Source: Symbiodinium natans
Taxonomy: Eukaryota > Sar > Dinophyceae > Suessiales > Symbiodiniaceae
Direction of reading: 5' to 3'
DNA length: 64,000 nucleotides
NCBI GenBank assembly: GCA_905221605.1
Contig: CAJNDS010002079.1
Location: forward strand, 1,297,501-1,361,500
The translations under genes were made by a program, and so were the position numbers. The first letter of the stretch is position 1; the number at the start of each line of letters is the position of its first letter. Positions 22,801 to 34,800 of the stretch are shown piece by piece. A model generated the notes under the pieces. That model saw only the letters and a program-made list of their open reading frames with translations. It searched no databases and was not told where the DNA came from.

Positions 22801-25800
22801 GCCCTAAACTCCTAAACCTAGAACCCTAAACCCTACAACCCTAAAATCCTAAAACCCTAAACCCGAAAACCACAACCTCCTAACCCCTAAAACCCGAAAC
22901 TCCCAAGGAACCTCTTCTACTCAGCAAAGCCCAACCGCACACCGAAAGCAACCCTAAACCCTAAACCCTAAACCCTAAACCCTAAACCCTAAACTCCCTA
23001 ACACCCTAAACCCTAAGACCCTAAACTCCCTGACGCCCTAAACCCTAAGACCCGAAACTCCCAAGTTCCCAAGGAACCTCTTCCACTCCCCAAACCCTAA
23101 ACCCTAAACCCTAAGACCCTGAAATCCCAAGAAACCTCTTCTACTCCCCAAACCCTAAACCCTAAACCCTAAACCCTAAGACCCTAAACTCCCTAAACTC
23201 CCTAAATTCCCAAGGAACCTCTTCTACTTCGATTCCTCCTACCGGCCCATTCCGCTTGAGACGTCCTTCCTTGGCATCACAGAGCTCGAGTCCCCAGCAG
23301 GTTTTTTTTGGGGGGTTAGCGTTTAGGGTTTAGGGTTTAGGGTTTAGGGTTTAAGGTTTAGGGGTTGAGGGCTTAGGGTTTTGGGGTTTAGGGTTTTAGG
23401 TTGGTTTAGGGTTCAGGGCTCAGTGTTTTGGGGCGGGGTTGCGAATTTGTTGTATCTTTTGGAACTTCGCGGCTCGGGGGTTTTACGGTAAGGGGTTTGT
23501 GGTCCTGAGAGGTTTTGAGGGGGTTTAGGGTCTACTACTTCTGTTGCAATTTCCCGCTGTTTGGGTAGTTGGGGTGTACCCGAAACGCAAACCCTTGACC
23601 CTCAACTCTTAACCATAGCGCGCATACACATTTTTTAGGGGGGATTGCGGTCGCAGCCGAATTTAGGGTTTAGGAGGTTTTGGGGAGGCTTATAGGGTTT
23701 TAGGGTTTAGGGTGTAGCCCCCCCTATCAAGGAGCCCCAAAACCGGGTTCATCTGTACCAAAATCATAGGCGAAAACCCAGACTGGGTCGAGGGCCTCGA
23801 CTACTCACCCCTAGCTCCAGGACCAACCGCGTGAAGCATCTCGCAAAGCTGAACGAGATCTGCTACGAAGCCGTGGTGGAGCAGGTCCGAAAAGGCACCA
23901 GCCTGACCCAGAGACGGATAAAGAGTGTTGCGTGTTATTATCATAAAACTCTGCACAAAGTTTAAGTTCATGGTACAGTAATGGTAAAGTTTTTTGGGTG
24001 GCGTGTGTGCTTGTCAAGTCTTTGTCATATTCAATATACAGGTGTAGTATGTGTCTGCTAATTCTTTATTCTAATGAGCAAGTCGCTTGCGCATGCCGGT
24101 GGCTGCGGGAGTTAGCATCTCCTCCTCGACACACTCCTAGCACCCTAAACCCCCAACCCCTGAGAACTAACTCCCAGATTTTATGGCAAAACCCTAAGGC
24201 CACCAAGTCATGGTCTTCGTACACTCTCGGGGGGACACCTTCAAAACAGCCTGGCCCTCGAATCAGAAGGTTCAGGGCTCGAATTCGTTGGGGCTTAATT
24301 TCAAGTGGTGTAGGGGCATCGGATCTAGGTTTAAGCAGTCGAGCCTTCGCGTTATTTGGCATGTCAGGTTGTTTTCCTGTAGATTTGGGGTTCTTGACTG
24401 TTCTGCTTTGATTGGGTTGAGGTTACCCTTGCACAAACCACATTTGTGGCAGCTTCCTTCGTTCAACAGAGTTCGGATCCCATTCAAAAACAAAGCTCAG
24501 CAACAAGTCGCCTTTGCTCCCCCTAGGTTGCGGGAGCACCGATTTGGACTGCAGAGTTTAGGGTTTAGGGTTTAGGGATAAGTAAGATCTTCTTGAGGAG
24601 TGCTTCCACCACCTGTGCTACCCCCATCTGGCCTCATAGCCTTTTGAAAGTGACCTAAACCCTATACAAACTCCCAGCAGGCCTGTGTCTTAGATCAAGG
24701 TGTTTGCCAGCAGGTGAGGTGCGTGTTCCCTTCTTTGACAGGAATGTAGGTCAGGCGGGCTCCCCGAATGCTGAACACTACAGAGGAACAGATAAGGTGT
24801 GTAAACTTTAAACCCTCGACCCTAAACCCTAAACCTTCCACTTCAGAACCTTTACATAAGAGGCTGTATAGGTACTCGAGGTAGGCCATGAAGTCTGGCT
24901 GTGGAGCTGAGGCGTCAGCTTTGGCACAGATGGCTCAGGACTGGACTTCCTAGACCCCCTACATCCGAAAGCCGAGATCCGGTTGAGGGTTCAGGGTTCA
25001 GGGTTCAGGGTTTAGGGTTTGGGGTTTAGGGTTTGGGGTTTAGGGTTTGGGGTTTAGGGTTTGGGGTTCAGGGTTTGGGGTTTAGGGTTTGGGGTTTAGG
25101 GTTTAGGGTTTGGAAACCAAGTTGAGGGGGATGCAACTACATGAAACAAGAGGGATCCCAACCTTTTTGGATGACACATCTGGTCCCTCCCCCCCCCCCC
25201 CCCCCGGCCCCCCAAGGTTCCATGACTGTGATGTGACTGTTATGGGGTCCCTGTTCTGGGGTTTGGGGCACATCCGTAATCCTTGCTGAAGGAAGGCTCG
25301 GTTTGGCTTAGGGCTTGCATGCTACTTTGATATCAAGTACCTACTGTTGTGTGTCTGGAGTCTAAAGCTGAGGGTTCAGACCTAGGTGCTGGAAAATGAG
25401 TCGGCGACGTCATACCTGTTTTTTAGGGTATGATCAACCCTCTTCCAAAAACAGTCCTTTCCCCCCGAGCACCTCCTTAGAGTAGCGGGGACTCAAGGAC
25501 TAGTCGCGCCCAAGAAGCCTGATTCATGGGACGCAACCTTGGACCCCTACGGTGGTACCCTTGGGATCCTCCAAGGGAAAATACAGGCCGCCATATTAGG
25601 AGCATATTCAGGGCCGCCTTGAGGGGTACAACCTCGGGGGTTCGAGTCTTAGTCCCTTGAATGATCTCTTGGACCCTGGGCAGGGACCGGGAGTAGGCCC
25701 TTTTTCATTCTTTTAGGGTTGGGGTTCCCTTATAATCCCCTTAACACCAAAAAGGGAACCCTTTTTTATTCCTAGGTTACTCCCGGGTCTAGTGGGGTAT

Positions 25801-28800
25801 CTTGCAGGTATTGGGCATGGCAGGTTTCACGCGCTTCAGGACTCGAGGTATCATCTTGGCCCATTTCTGGTCGGTTGTTCCCCCCCCACCCCAATGCCCA
25901 ATTACTGGCCCCTGATATACCCCCTACATATGCCCTACAGAAGTCCCTTTCTGAAGTGCTTCTGGAAACCAGGCTGATGGACGAAGGGTTCAGGGTTCAG
26001 GGCTATAGTTCATGCGAGCAGCAACTTCTACAAGGACAACAACCACCAGGGCCATTTCGACATGCGCCCGCTGGCTGCAAAAACGAGGGATTCAGGTTCG
26101 AGGAAGGTACGGACCTAGTGGGGCGTAAGGGAGCAGGGGCCCATAATCCAACAAGAGCAGGCCCTTTCCAGGAAAATCCCTAGACAGGTCACCTCCTTGA
26201 ATCCTTATTGAAGGTTTATGGCTTCGGGAATTTGCATACAAGCCTGTTGGGGGCTTGGGGTTGTTTAGGGTTTATAGTGCAAGGTCCAGGGTTCTATTGT
26301 TTCAGAGATCCTGTCTTGGCCACAACGAAGCGTGACAAGATGCTTTCTGCGTCGACAAGCTTTTCCGCTATTCATATACATTGGTGTTTGTTTTGTCTAC
26401 CCAACATGCCTGAGGCACGCACGAGAAGTACTCCTACTTCCAGCAGCAGGCAGGACCCTGAACCCGAGATTCACCCTAAACCCTGAACCCTAAAGCCCTT
26501 TATGAACCCAATTCATGAACCCGAGACTCACGCTAAACCCAAATTCCTAAACCTTCAGCCCTAAACCCTGAACCCCATAGCCCTTTATGAACCCTAAGCT
26601 CTACAGCTCACCTTGAACACAAATCATCCTAAACCCTATGTGAAAGCCCTGTTGACTCAGTACATGGGGGGTTAGTAAGGTGGGTTCTGGTATTACTGCA
26701 GGGCTTATAGGAGATACCAAGTAGGCTTCCGAAGTCAGAAAAAAACTGCTAAGTAACGCCCAACATCTTGCCCGGAACTCCTCAAGAGGAAGATCGCCCT
26801 GCGCTCAAAAAGACCCTGGACCAAGAGTTGCCAACAAGGGTGGGTTTTAGAGTTTTGGGGTTAGGGTTTAGGGTCCCCAATAAATGCGCCTGAAAGAAAA
26901 ACAAGCAAGCTGGAAACCCTGGCGAGTCAACTCTAACTCTAAACCCCAAACCCGGTTTAGGGTGTTCAGGGTTCAGGTTTTAGGGTTCAGGGTTTAGGGT
27001 TTAACCCTAAGCCCTAAACTCAAAAGCCCAAGACTGCAACATTTCCAGGTGTTTTTTGCCAAGCCCGCCAGGAGCTCTAACAAGCCCCCAGGTTTTGCTT
27101 ACTTAGAGATGCTCGTTTGGCTTTCGAAGTCCACGTAGGGTTTAGGGTTTGGGGTTTAGGGTTTAGGGTTTAGGGCTTAGGGTTTAGGGTTTAGGGTTTA
27201 GGGCGTCTTAGTATCCATCCTCCAGAAACGTATTCGAATCCCCATAACCCATCTTACTAACCCTACTTACTATGGCAAGAGGGGCTTCCCCGTGGGGTTT
27301 AGGGGTTTCTTAGGGGGTTTTTAGGCGGTTTTAGGGTTTGGGTTTTTTGAGCTTAGGGGGCTTTCAGGGTTTGGGGTTTTGGGATTTTGGGGTAGGGTTT
27401 TTTTGGGTTTGTTAGGGCCCCTCAAGCCCTACGTTGAGGCTCAATTGTGGCACACCCAACTTCAAACCCCAAGCCATCTACAATTTGGCCTTAGAGCGCA
27501 CGACACAGGGTCCTGCTTTTGCCCTAAATCCTATTCCCTAAACCCTAAACCCCAAACCCTATCGCCCTAAACCCTAAAAGGGGTGTCGTGTGGGCAGGTT
27601 CAGAAGTCCAGGAACAAGCAGGTGCAGCTGATTTTCGAGTCAGGCTTCGGCATCCACCATGCGCCATCCCTGCATTTGCTGGTTTAGAGTTTAGAGTTTA
27701 GGGTTTAGTGTTTAGGGTTCAGGGTTTAGGGCTTAGGTGCAGCTCTAAAACCCTACCCCGAAATCCCGAAGCCCCAAACCCTTAACCCGAAAACCCAAAA
27801 CACCCAAAACCCCCCTTACCCCCTTAAACCCTCAAACCCTCAAACCCTCAAACCCTCAAACCCTCAAACCCTCAAACCCTCAAACCCTCAAACCCTCAAA
27901 CCCTTAAACCCTTTAACCCTTTAACCCTTTAACCCTTTAACCCTTTAACCCTTTAACCCTTTAACCCTTAAACCCTAAGCCGTAACCCTGAAAACCCTAG
28001 CCCTAAACCCTAAAACCCGAATCCCTCAAACCTAAAGCCCTAAAACCCTAAACTGAAAACCCTACCGCCCTGCAACCCTAAACTTCTCATCCCTTATGGG
28101 TATAGTGCTTGGGGTGTGAGGGTTTGAAGCCTATAGGCTTTCTTCACCCTGAAGGTTCGAAGTACTTGAAGGTTCAGGGTTCTTATGACCTAATCATAGG
28201 GTTCAACTCGGGTTTAGGGTTTAGGGTTTAGGATTTAGGGATTGTGAACTTGTGTATTTGGAGATCTCATTGTCCTGCCGGTAAGTACCCATGTAACGTA
28301 GGGCTGAGGGCCGCGGGGTTTGGGACCGCAAGCCACTCAAACTCACACTTCCACGGGGTTCTCTCCATCCGAATCGAAGACCCTTTGGCGTTGCTGCCTG
28401 CATGCCGGGCAGAAGTCATCGGGGAACATCGTGACATCAGAGCTGCCCGACCACAGAGCAGGGCAACGTCCTCTGTTGCACGTGCACTGACCAACAATTC
28501 CAGAGCTGTGGGCGGTTTCGTGACGCGGTGATCAATGACGTGGAAGTGTTGGTTTTCTGTGTACGAGTACAGGCAATCTCCGGCGCAAGACGCATCAAGT
28601 AGGAGAGCAGGGCAGTGTCTACAAGTAGGCATCACCTACATAGCCCTAAACCCGTAAGCCTAAACCCTAAACCCTAAAACCCTAAACCCTAAACCCTACA
28701 CCCTAACCTAAACCCTAAACTCTAACCCTAACCCTACCCCTACATGGTCCATTTGTTCAAGCCCCGCGACGACACCGAGGCCGGTATGCTGCGCTCAGAC

Positions 28801-31800
28801 CGCACGCTTACCGAGAAGATGTTCCTGGCTGGCGCAACCCGGCGAGTTCTTGATGAAGCCCAAACTCCTGCCCAAATCTCTAGTCTAGGGGTTTAGGGTT
28901 TGGGGTATAGGGTTTCGGGTTTACGGTTTAGGGTTTTGGGTTTACGGGCCCAAACTCCTGCCAAATCTCTAGCCTCAAGCACCTAACACCCCACTTAGGA
29001 GCTCTTTTGCCTTAGGAAGTCGCCTTAGTATCCCCTAGAAGCCCCTAGAAGCTCTACTATATTCCCCATCACCCACCTTGCTAACCCTATTTAATTAATA
29101 AGTCCAAAGGGCTTCCCAGCACCCCGTAGCGCCCCCAGATCCCTCGAGTTTACAAGGCTTGCCCAAAGGGTCCTACGTACCTACATAGTACAAAGTAGGG
29201 GTTGCCGTAAAAGGAATTACTATCATGGTTTGGGCAAGTGTCTCCCATATAGGTACTTAGGACCCTTTGGGTTGGAACATCTCTCAGCGACTACGAGCAT
29301 ACAGTAAAACATCGAGAATCAGGGGTGGGGGTGGGGGGGGTGGGGTGGGGCAGGCTTTGGGGTTCACGGCTTTCGCTGATCCCTATACCCGAACCTCCTA
29401 CCTTATCCCCCCGCCTTTCCCCCCCCCGACTTCCTCCCGCCCCTCTCTTACGTGGAAGCTCTTTTGACTTAGTCAGTTGGGTTAGTAAGGTGGGTTATGG
29501 GGATTCTAATCGGACTTATACCATGTAGACTTACAAACTGAAAAGACCTTCTAAGTACCTTAAGCAGGAATCGTCTCCAAGCCAGATCCAACCTCGGCAA
29601 CGCATCCCTGGGACACCGAACACCAACTTCAGCAGAATCTCTCAGGCTTTAAGGGCTCGGCCCCAAGATAGCGCCCAAAAATCCTGAGAAATTCAAACGG
29701 AGGCCTGTGGGCCCAACAGCCCCCGAGAATGAGAGTGCTCAGAGCCTCCAGGGGTACAAAAGAAAATCCGACACTTTCGCATCCTCAGGTCATCCCAGTG
29801 CTCTGCTGCACGGCGCCGGGCTTGGGCCTAGCCCTGAACCCGAATTTAAACCCCAGACTCTAAGCCTAGGATGCCCAGTAGTGCCCTTATTCCCTTTTTG
29901 GGGGCTCTAGGTTCCCCTATAGACCCCTTTAAGCAAAAAAGGGCACCCTTTTTAATCCTAGGTTACTGGGCAACCTAGAAGCCCTAATCAATGTTAAACA
30001 TCGCCGATTCCCTAGAAAACTTCAGCTTTCCAGGTCGTCGCCTGAACTAAACCCTAAACCCTCAACCCTCAACTCTCAACCCCAATCATGTACACGGTTT
30101 AGGGTTTAGGGTTTGGGGTTGTTTAGGGTTTAGGCCTTGGGGTTGTTTAGGGTTTAGGGGTTAGGGGTTGTTCAGGGGTTTTTGCTGAGGGTTTAGGGGC
30201 CCTAAGACCCGAGTAACTCAACCCTAAACCAACACCCTACAGGCCCTCATGGGATTCTCTAAATGAGAGTCCCTTTTGGGCCAGAGATGACCTAAGAAGA
30301 CAAGGCATCCCCAATGCCATACAGGCCCTCAGCAATCACTTAACAAAGTAGCAAGCTTGAAGGGCAAAGCGGCTTAGGGTTTTGGGGTTTAGGGTTTAGG
30401 GTTTAGGGTTTAGGGCTTAGGGTTTAGGGTTTAGGGTACAGTTTAGGGTTTAGGGTTTAGGGTTCTTCCAACTAACAAAGCCAACTCTTAAGGCCCGAAC
30501 GGCCCCTAGGCTTCTGTTTGCTTAAGAGGCACCCAAAAGTAAAGAGTAATAATCCCTTCATTGCTCTTTTCAGGAAGACTGCGTTTTTTTTTTGTAGGGG
30601 GTTCTTGTAGGCAAGAAGTAGTTTAAAAAATATCGTACTTCATATCCGCTGCTAGAACTGCCATGGCCAGTCCAGGCGACACTTGCCTGGGGCGTCAACT
30701 TGCCCGCAAGGAGCTCGTGGGCATTTAGCCCTACACCCTACACCCTAAATCTTAAGCCCTAAACGGGTTGAGGGTTTAAGAAGCTCAGGGTATCTAGAGG
30801 TTTGCGTAGGATTGGTTGAAGTGGTCAGGGCTTCAACCGGGGTTTAAGGCGTTGAAGGGTTTCAGGCGATTTGGGTCTAGTTGTAGGGGCTTTTAGAGGA
30901 TCTTTTTCAGGATTTTGGCGATTCAGAGGGCTCAGGGCTTCAGCTTTTTGGGTTGAAGGGCTTGAACGTGTTTTGATTTCATGGTCGCTTTAGGGTCTTT
31001 CGGGGTGATCGAGTGATTTTGTCAACCTCTGATTCTCCATTGCGCGGGTGTTCGGGATGAAGACGGTTTAGGGTTTAGGGTTTAGGGTTTAGGGTTTAGG
31101 GTTTAGGGTTTAGGGTTTAGGGTTTAGGGTTTAGGGTTTAGGGCTGGGAAGTGATCCAGAAAGCGCAGACCCCAAGCCCTGTCCCCTGCAAGCCGCTAAA
31201 CCCAAAGAGATTGCGTTCAAGCTGCCCAATGCCTGGAAATTTTGTGGGGTAAGACTCCCTAAACCCTAAACCCTAAACCCTAAACCCTAAACCCTAAACC
31301 CTAAACCCTAAACCCTAAACCCTAAACCCTAAACCCTAAACCCTAAACCCTAAACCCTAAACCCTAAACCCTAAACCCTAAACCCTAAACCCTAAACCCT
31401 AAACCCTAAACCCTAAACCCTAAACCCTAAACCCTAAACCCTAAACCCTAAAACCCTAAACCCTAAACCCTAAACCCTAAACCCTACACGCATGATTGGG
31501 TTACTAACTACCCAGGGGCACCCTAAGTCCAAAAAGGATTTCGCTCAAGCTGCCCAATGAGTCAACCCTGCAGTTTCCCCAACCCGCAGGAGTGTCATCA
31601 TCAAGGGAACCTCCATCTTCGACTCCCAAGCGGGCGGATACAAGGATGTGGGCTTGAAACGCAGGGTCTAACGTCTAGCCCTAAGACTGCTAAGGACCCT
31701 TATAATCTGTTCCTTTTGAATGTTCCCATGCAGTTTAGCCCTACGACTGTTAAGGACTCTTAGAATCTGCTCTTTTTGAATTTTTCCATGCAACGCTGTT

Positions 31801-34800
31801 ATGCTATCTTGAGCCTAAGGGTTAAGCATCTGAATCTGGGAGCTGAGGAAGCCATATGTCCCTCCCGGCCCCTGGGTTTAGGGTTTAGGGTTTAGGGTTT
31901 AGGGTTTAAGGTTTAGGGTTCCCTCCCCCGGTTTTTCCACGAGGCTAATGCTTAGGAATGTTTGTGGATGGGCTTCAGGGGCCAACCTCGCCCCCTAAAC
32001 CCCAAAACCCTTTCTTGTTTAGGGTTTAGGGTTTAGGGAATTGAGGGAATGTAGGGAATTCAGGAAATTTGGTGAGGTTAGGGTTTAGGGTTTAGGTTTT
32101 AGGGTCTAGGGAATTTAGGGTTTAGGGTTGAGGGTTTAGGGTTTTAGGGTTTAGGGTTTAGGGTTTAGGGTTCAGCACCACCTCTTTCAGGACCTGGGCA
32201 TCTTGGATGTGCAGCAGATCTTCGGTCGTGCTGGCCGCCCGGGCTTCGACACGCAAGGCAAGGAGTCCCAACTTTTGCAGCTGCCAGAAGCCCGAGCCCT
32301 TAGAGGGCGGTTTGGGGTTTAGGGTTTAGGGTTTAGGGTTTAGGGTTTAGGGCTATCAGGACCCAGAGTAAGGCCCTTATTGCGTTTCTTAGGGTTTGGG
32401 TTCCCGCAAACAGGCCCTTGAAACCAACAAGGGTTCTCCGTGTTATTCCTTGGTTGTTCTTGGGTCTGGCAGAATGACCGGTTCATTCTTAACCTTCTTG
32501 ACGTGCGTGTCGTAGCGGGATGGTGTAAACAACAAGGATCCCACAGGAGCAAACCTTTATGTCTGCAGCATGTATCTGCTGGTGGTTGTTATGTATCAGT
32601 TTGTGTGCCATATACATGTAGAAGTAAATGCACAATATGTACATGCGTACGCACGCAAGTTCTTACGCACACACACACACACACACACATATATGCCCTT
32701 CACTTAAGGGTTGAGGCGTTCAGAGCTAACTCCAGAACCCCCAACTCTAAAACCCTAGACCCCAAACCCCAAACTCCGAAATTCGAAAAAACTCCGAGCC
32801 CTAAACTTAAACCGCTTCAGCCCAAAGTCCTTACAAACCCTAAACCTTAAACCCTAAACCCTAAACTCTGTACCCTCAACCCTGAACCCTAAACCCTAAA
32901 CCCTCAACCCTAAACCCTAAACCCTAAACCCTAAACCCTAACCCCCTCCCATCCCCCAGCTGGCCCTGCTTTCGGCAGGCCATGCCACTTTGCATTGCCG
33001 GCCCGCTTTGCTTTGCGGGTCTATTTGCGGGAACATAGGGGTGCCCTTCTTGGAGGGTCCTTTAAAAGGGTTTAGGGTTTAGGGTTTAGGGGTTAGGGTA
33101 GGGGTACCCCCATCTTCGGAAATCCCCATTTGGCATTTTGGGCTCTGGGCTAAGGGTGTAGGGCTTAGGGTTGGCTCTGAGGTTTAGAGTTCATAGGAGA
33201 TTGGGTGACAGGCCACCACGAGTGAGTGAAGCTTTCTCCCCCTCCCCTCCTTCGAGGGCTCGAGCTTCAGCCATCGGTGTGAATCACTGCCCTAAACTCC
33301 AAACCCCTAAAGCCTAAACCCCCTGAACACCTAAAGTTTAGAGTGCAAGCTCTTTTGACTTCGTAAGTCCACTTAGTATCCCCTGGACACCCTAGTAGAT
33401 TCCCAATCGCCCACCTAACTATCCCTAAACCCCTTTTGCTAAGTCAAAAGTTCTGCCCAGTAGGGGTCAGGGTTTCATCGTGCTTTAGGGTTTAGGGTTT
33501 AAGGTTTAGGGGTTGTACAGGATTGTTGTGGGTATAGGGAGAGTTGAGGGTTTTAGGGTTTCAGGGTTTTAGTTTTGGGGCTTAAGGATTCTTAGGGTGT
33601 TTAGGTTCTTTTAGGGTTTAGGGTTCCCTTTGTATAGGGTTTAGGATTTGGTCTGCAATCCTCAACCCTTCCTCCGACCCTGAGGGTTTAGGGTTTAGGG
33701 TTTAGGATTTAGGCCGAAGCCAGGATCACCGAGCACGCCAAGCTCAACACCTACCTGCGATTGCTCCTGTGCGGAGCCACAGGGGGAAGGGGGGGTTTAG
33801 GGTTTAGGGTTTAGGGTTTAGGGTTTAGGCTCACCGGGTCCAAGTAGGGCAGGCTCTTTGAATACTTGGTAAATTAAGGCCTATAAACCCACTAAACACC
33901 CTAAACACCCTAAACCCTAAACACCCTAAACACCCTAAACACCCTAAACACCCTAAACACCCTAAACCCTCAATAAGCCCTGAAAACGCCCTCAACCGAA
34001 GCCCTCCCTAAGGCTTATAGGGTTTAGGGTTTAGGGTTTAGGGTTTTTGGTTTAGGGTTTAGGGGCACCTTTGTGGGACTTTACTGTAACTTTAGATCCT
34101 TACCCTTTTTGGGCTACTTGGGTTTCTGATAATAAGGCAGCTAAAGGTTTAATGTTTGGCTACCCTCCTGAGTGCCCTAAACACCCTAAACCCTAAACCC
34201 TAAACCCTAAACCCCTAAACCCCTGAACCCCTAAACCCCTAAAACCCCTAAACCCCTAATCCCTAAACCCTAAACCCGAAGCCCTCCCTAAGGCACCAGA
34301 TGCCCATCGAGTCGAAATTCCTGGAGAACATGGCGAATTCCCTGAATGCCGAGATCGCTGGCGGCCCCGGAGTCGTTGCTCACGTCTTCATCCGGGTTTT
34401 TTTAGGGTTTAGGGTTTAGGGTTTAGGTATTAGGACTTAGATCCCTACACCCTAAACCCTAAACCCTAAACCCTAAACCCGATTTTTTTCACCCAGACTT
34501 AGACCCACAAGACAGAGGGAGATGCGCCTGAATTGTCGATCTAAACCGCGAACCCTATCAACCTTAAACCCTAAACCCAAAACCCTAAACGGTTTAAACC
34601 CTAAACCCAAAACCCTTTACCCTCTAGACCCTTTAAACCCTAAACCCTGAGCTCCGAACCCTATTACCTGAAAAGTGGCTTCCGGTTCTCAGGGTTTAGG
34701 GTTTAGGGTTTAGGGTTTAGGGTTTAGGGCTGATTCGGCTCCACGTGGCTGCTTCATTCGATCTCTTTCTTGGATGAGAGGGTGCAGACCGCGCTTGACT

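Larger units (their letters stand above)
24249..26788 (+). other. 2.5 kb intron region after motif IV
   Basis: Unique text with two-strand open frames (24250-24560), a TTTAGGG/TTTGGGG array (24985-25110), a poly-C tract (25188-25206) and an element of the 'gggttcccttataat' type near 25722-25790. One weak exon candidate lies at 26019-26084. Residues between motif IV and VQKSRN in the family suggest one or two more small exons. Confidence 0.45.
32265..33723 (+). other. intron after motif VI
   Basis: TTTAGGG array (32313-32350), an AT-richer unique stretch (32380-32660), an (AC)n microsatellite (32671-32690), CCCTAAA text (32830-32940), a family C element (33344-33460) and TTTAGGG-derived text. 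No gene seen. Confidence 0.6.

Noticed and set aside
32440-32850. 136-codon + strand frame
   Set aside because: Runs through an (AC)n microsatellite and into CCCTAAA repeats; no family.
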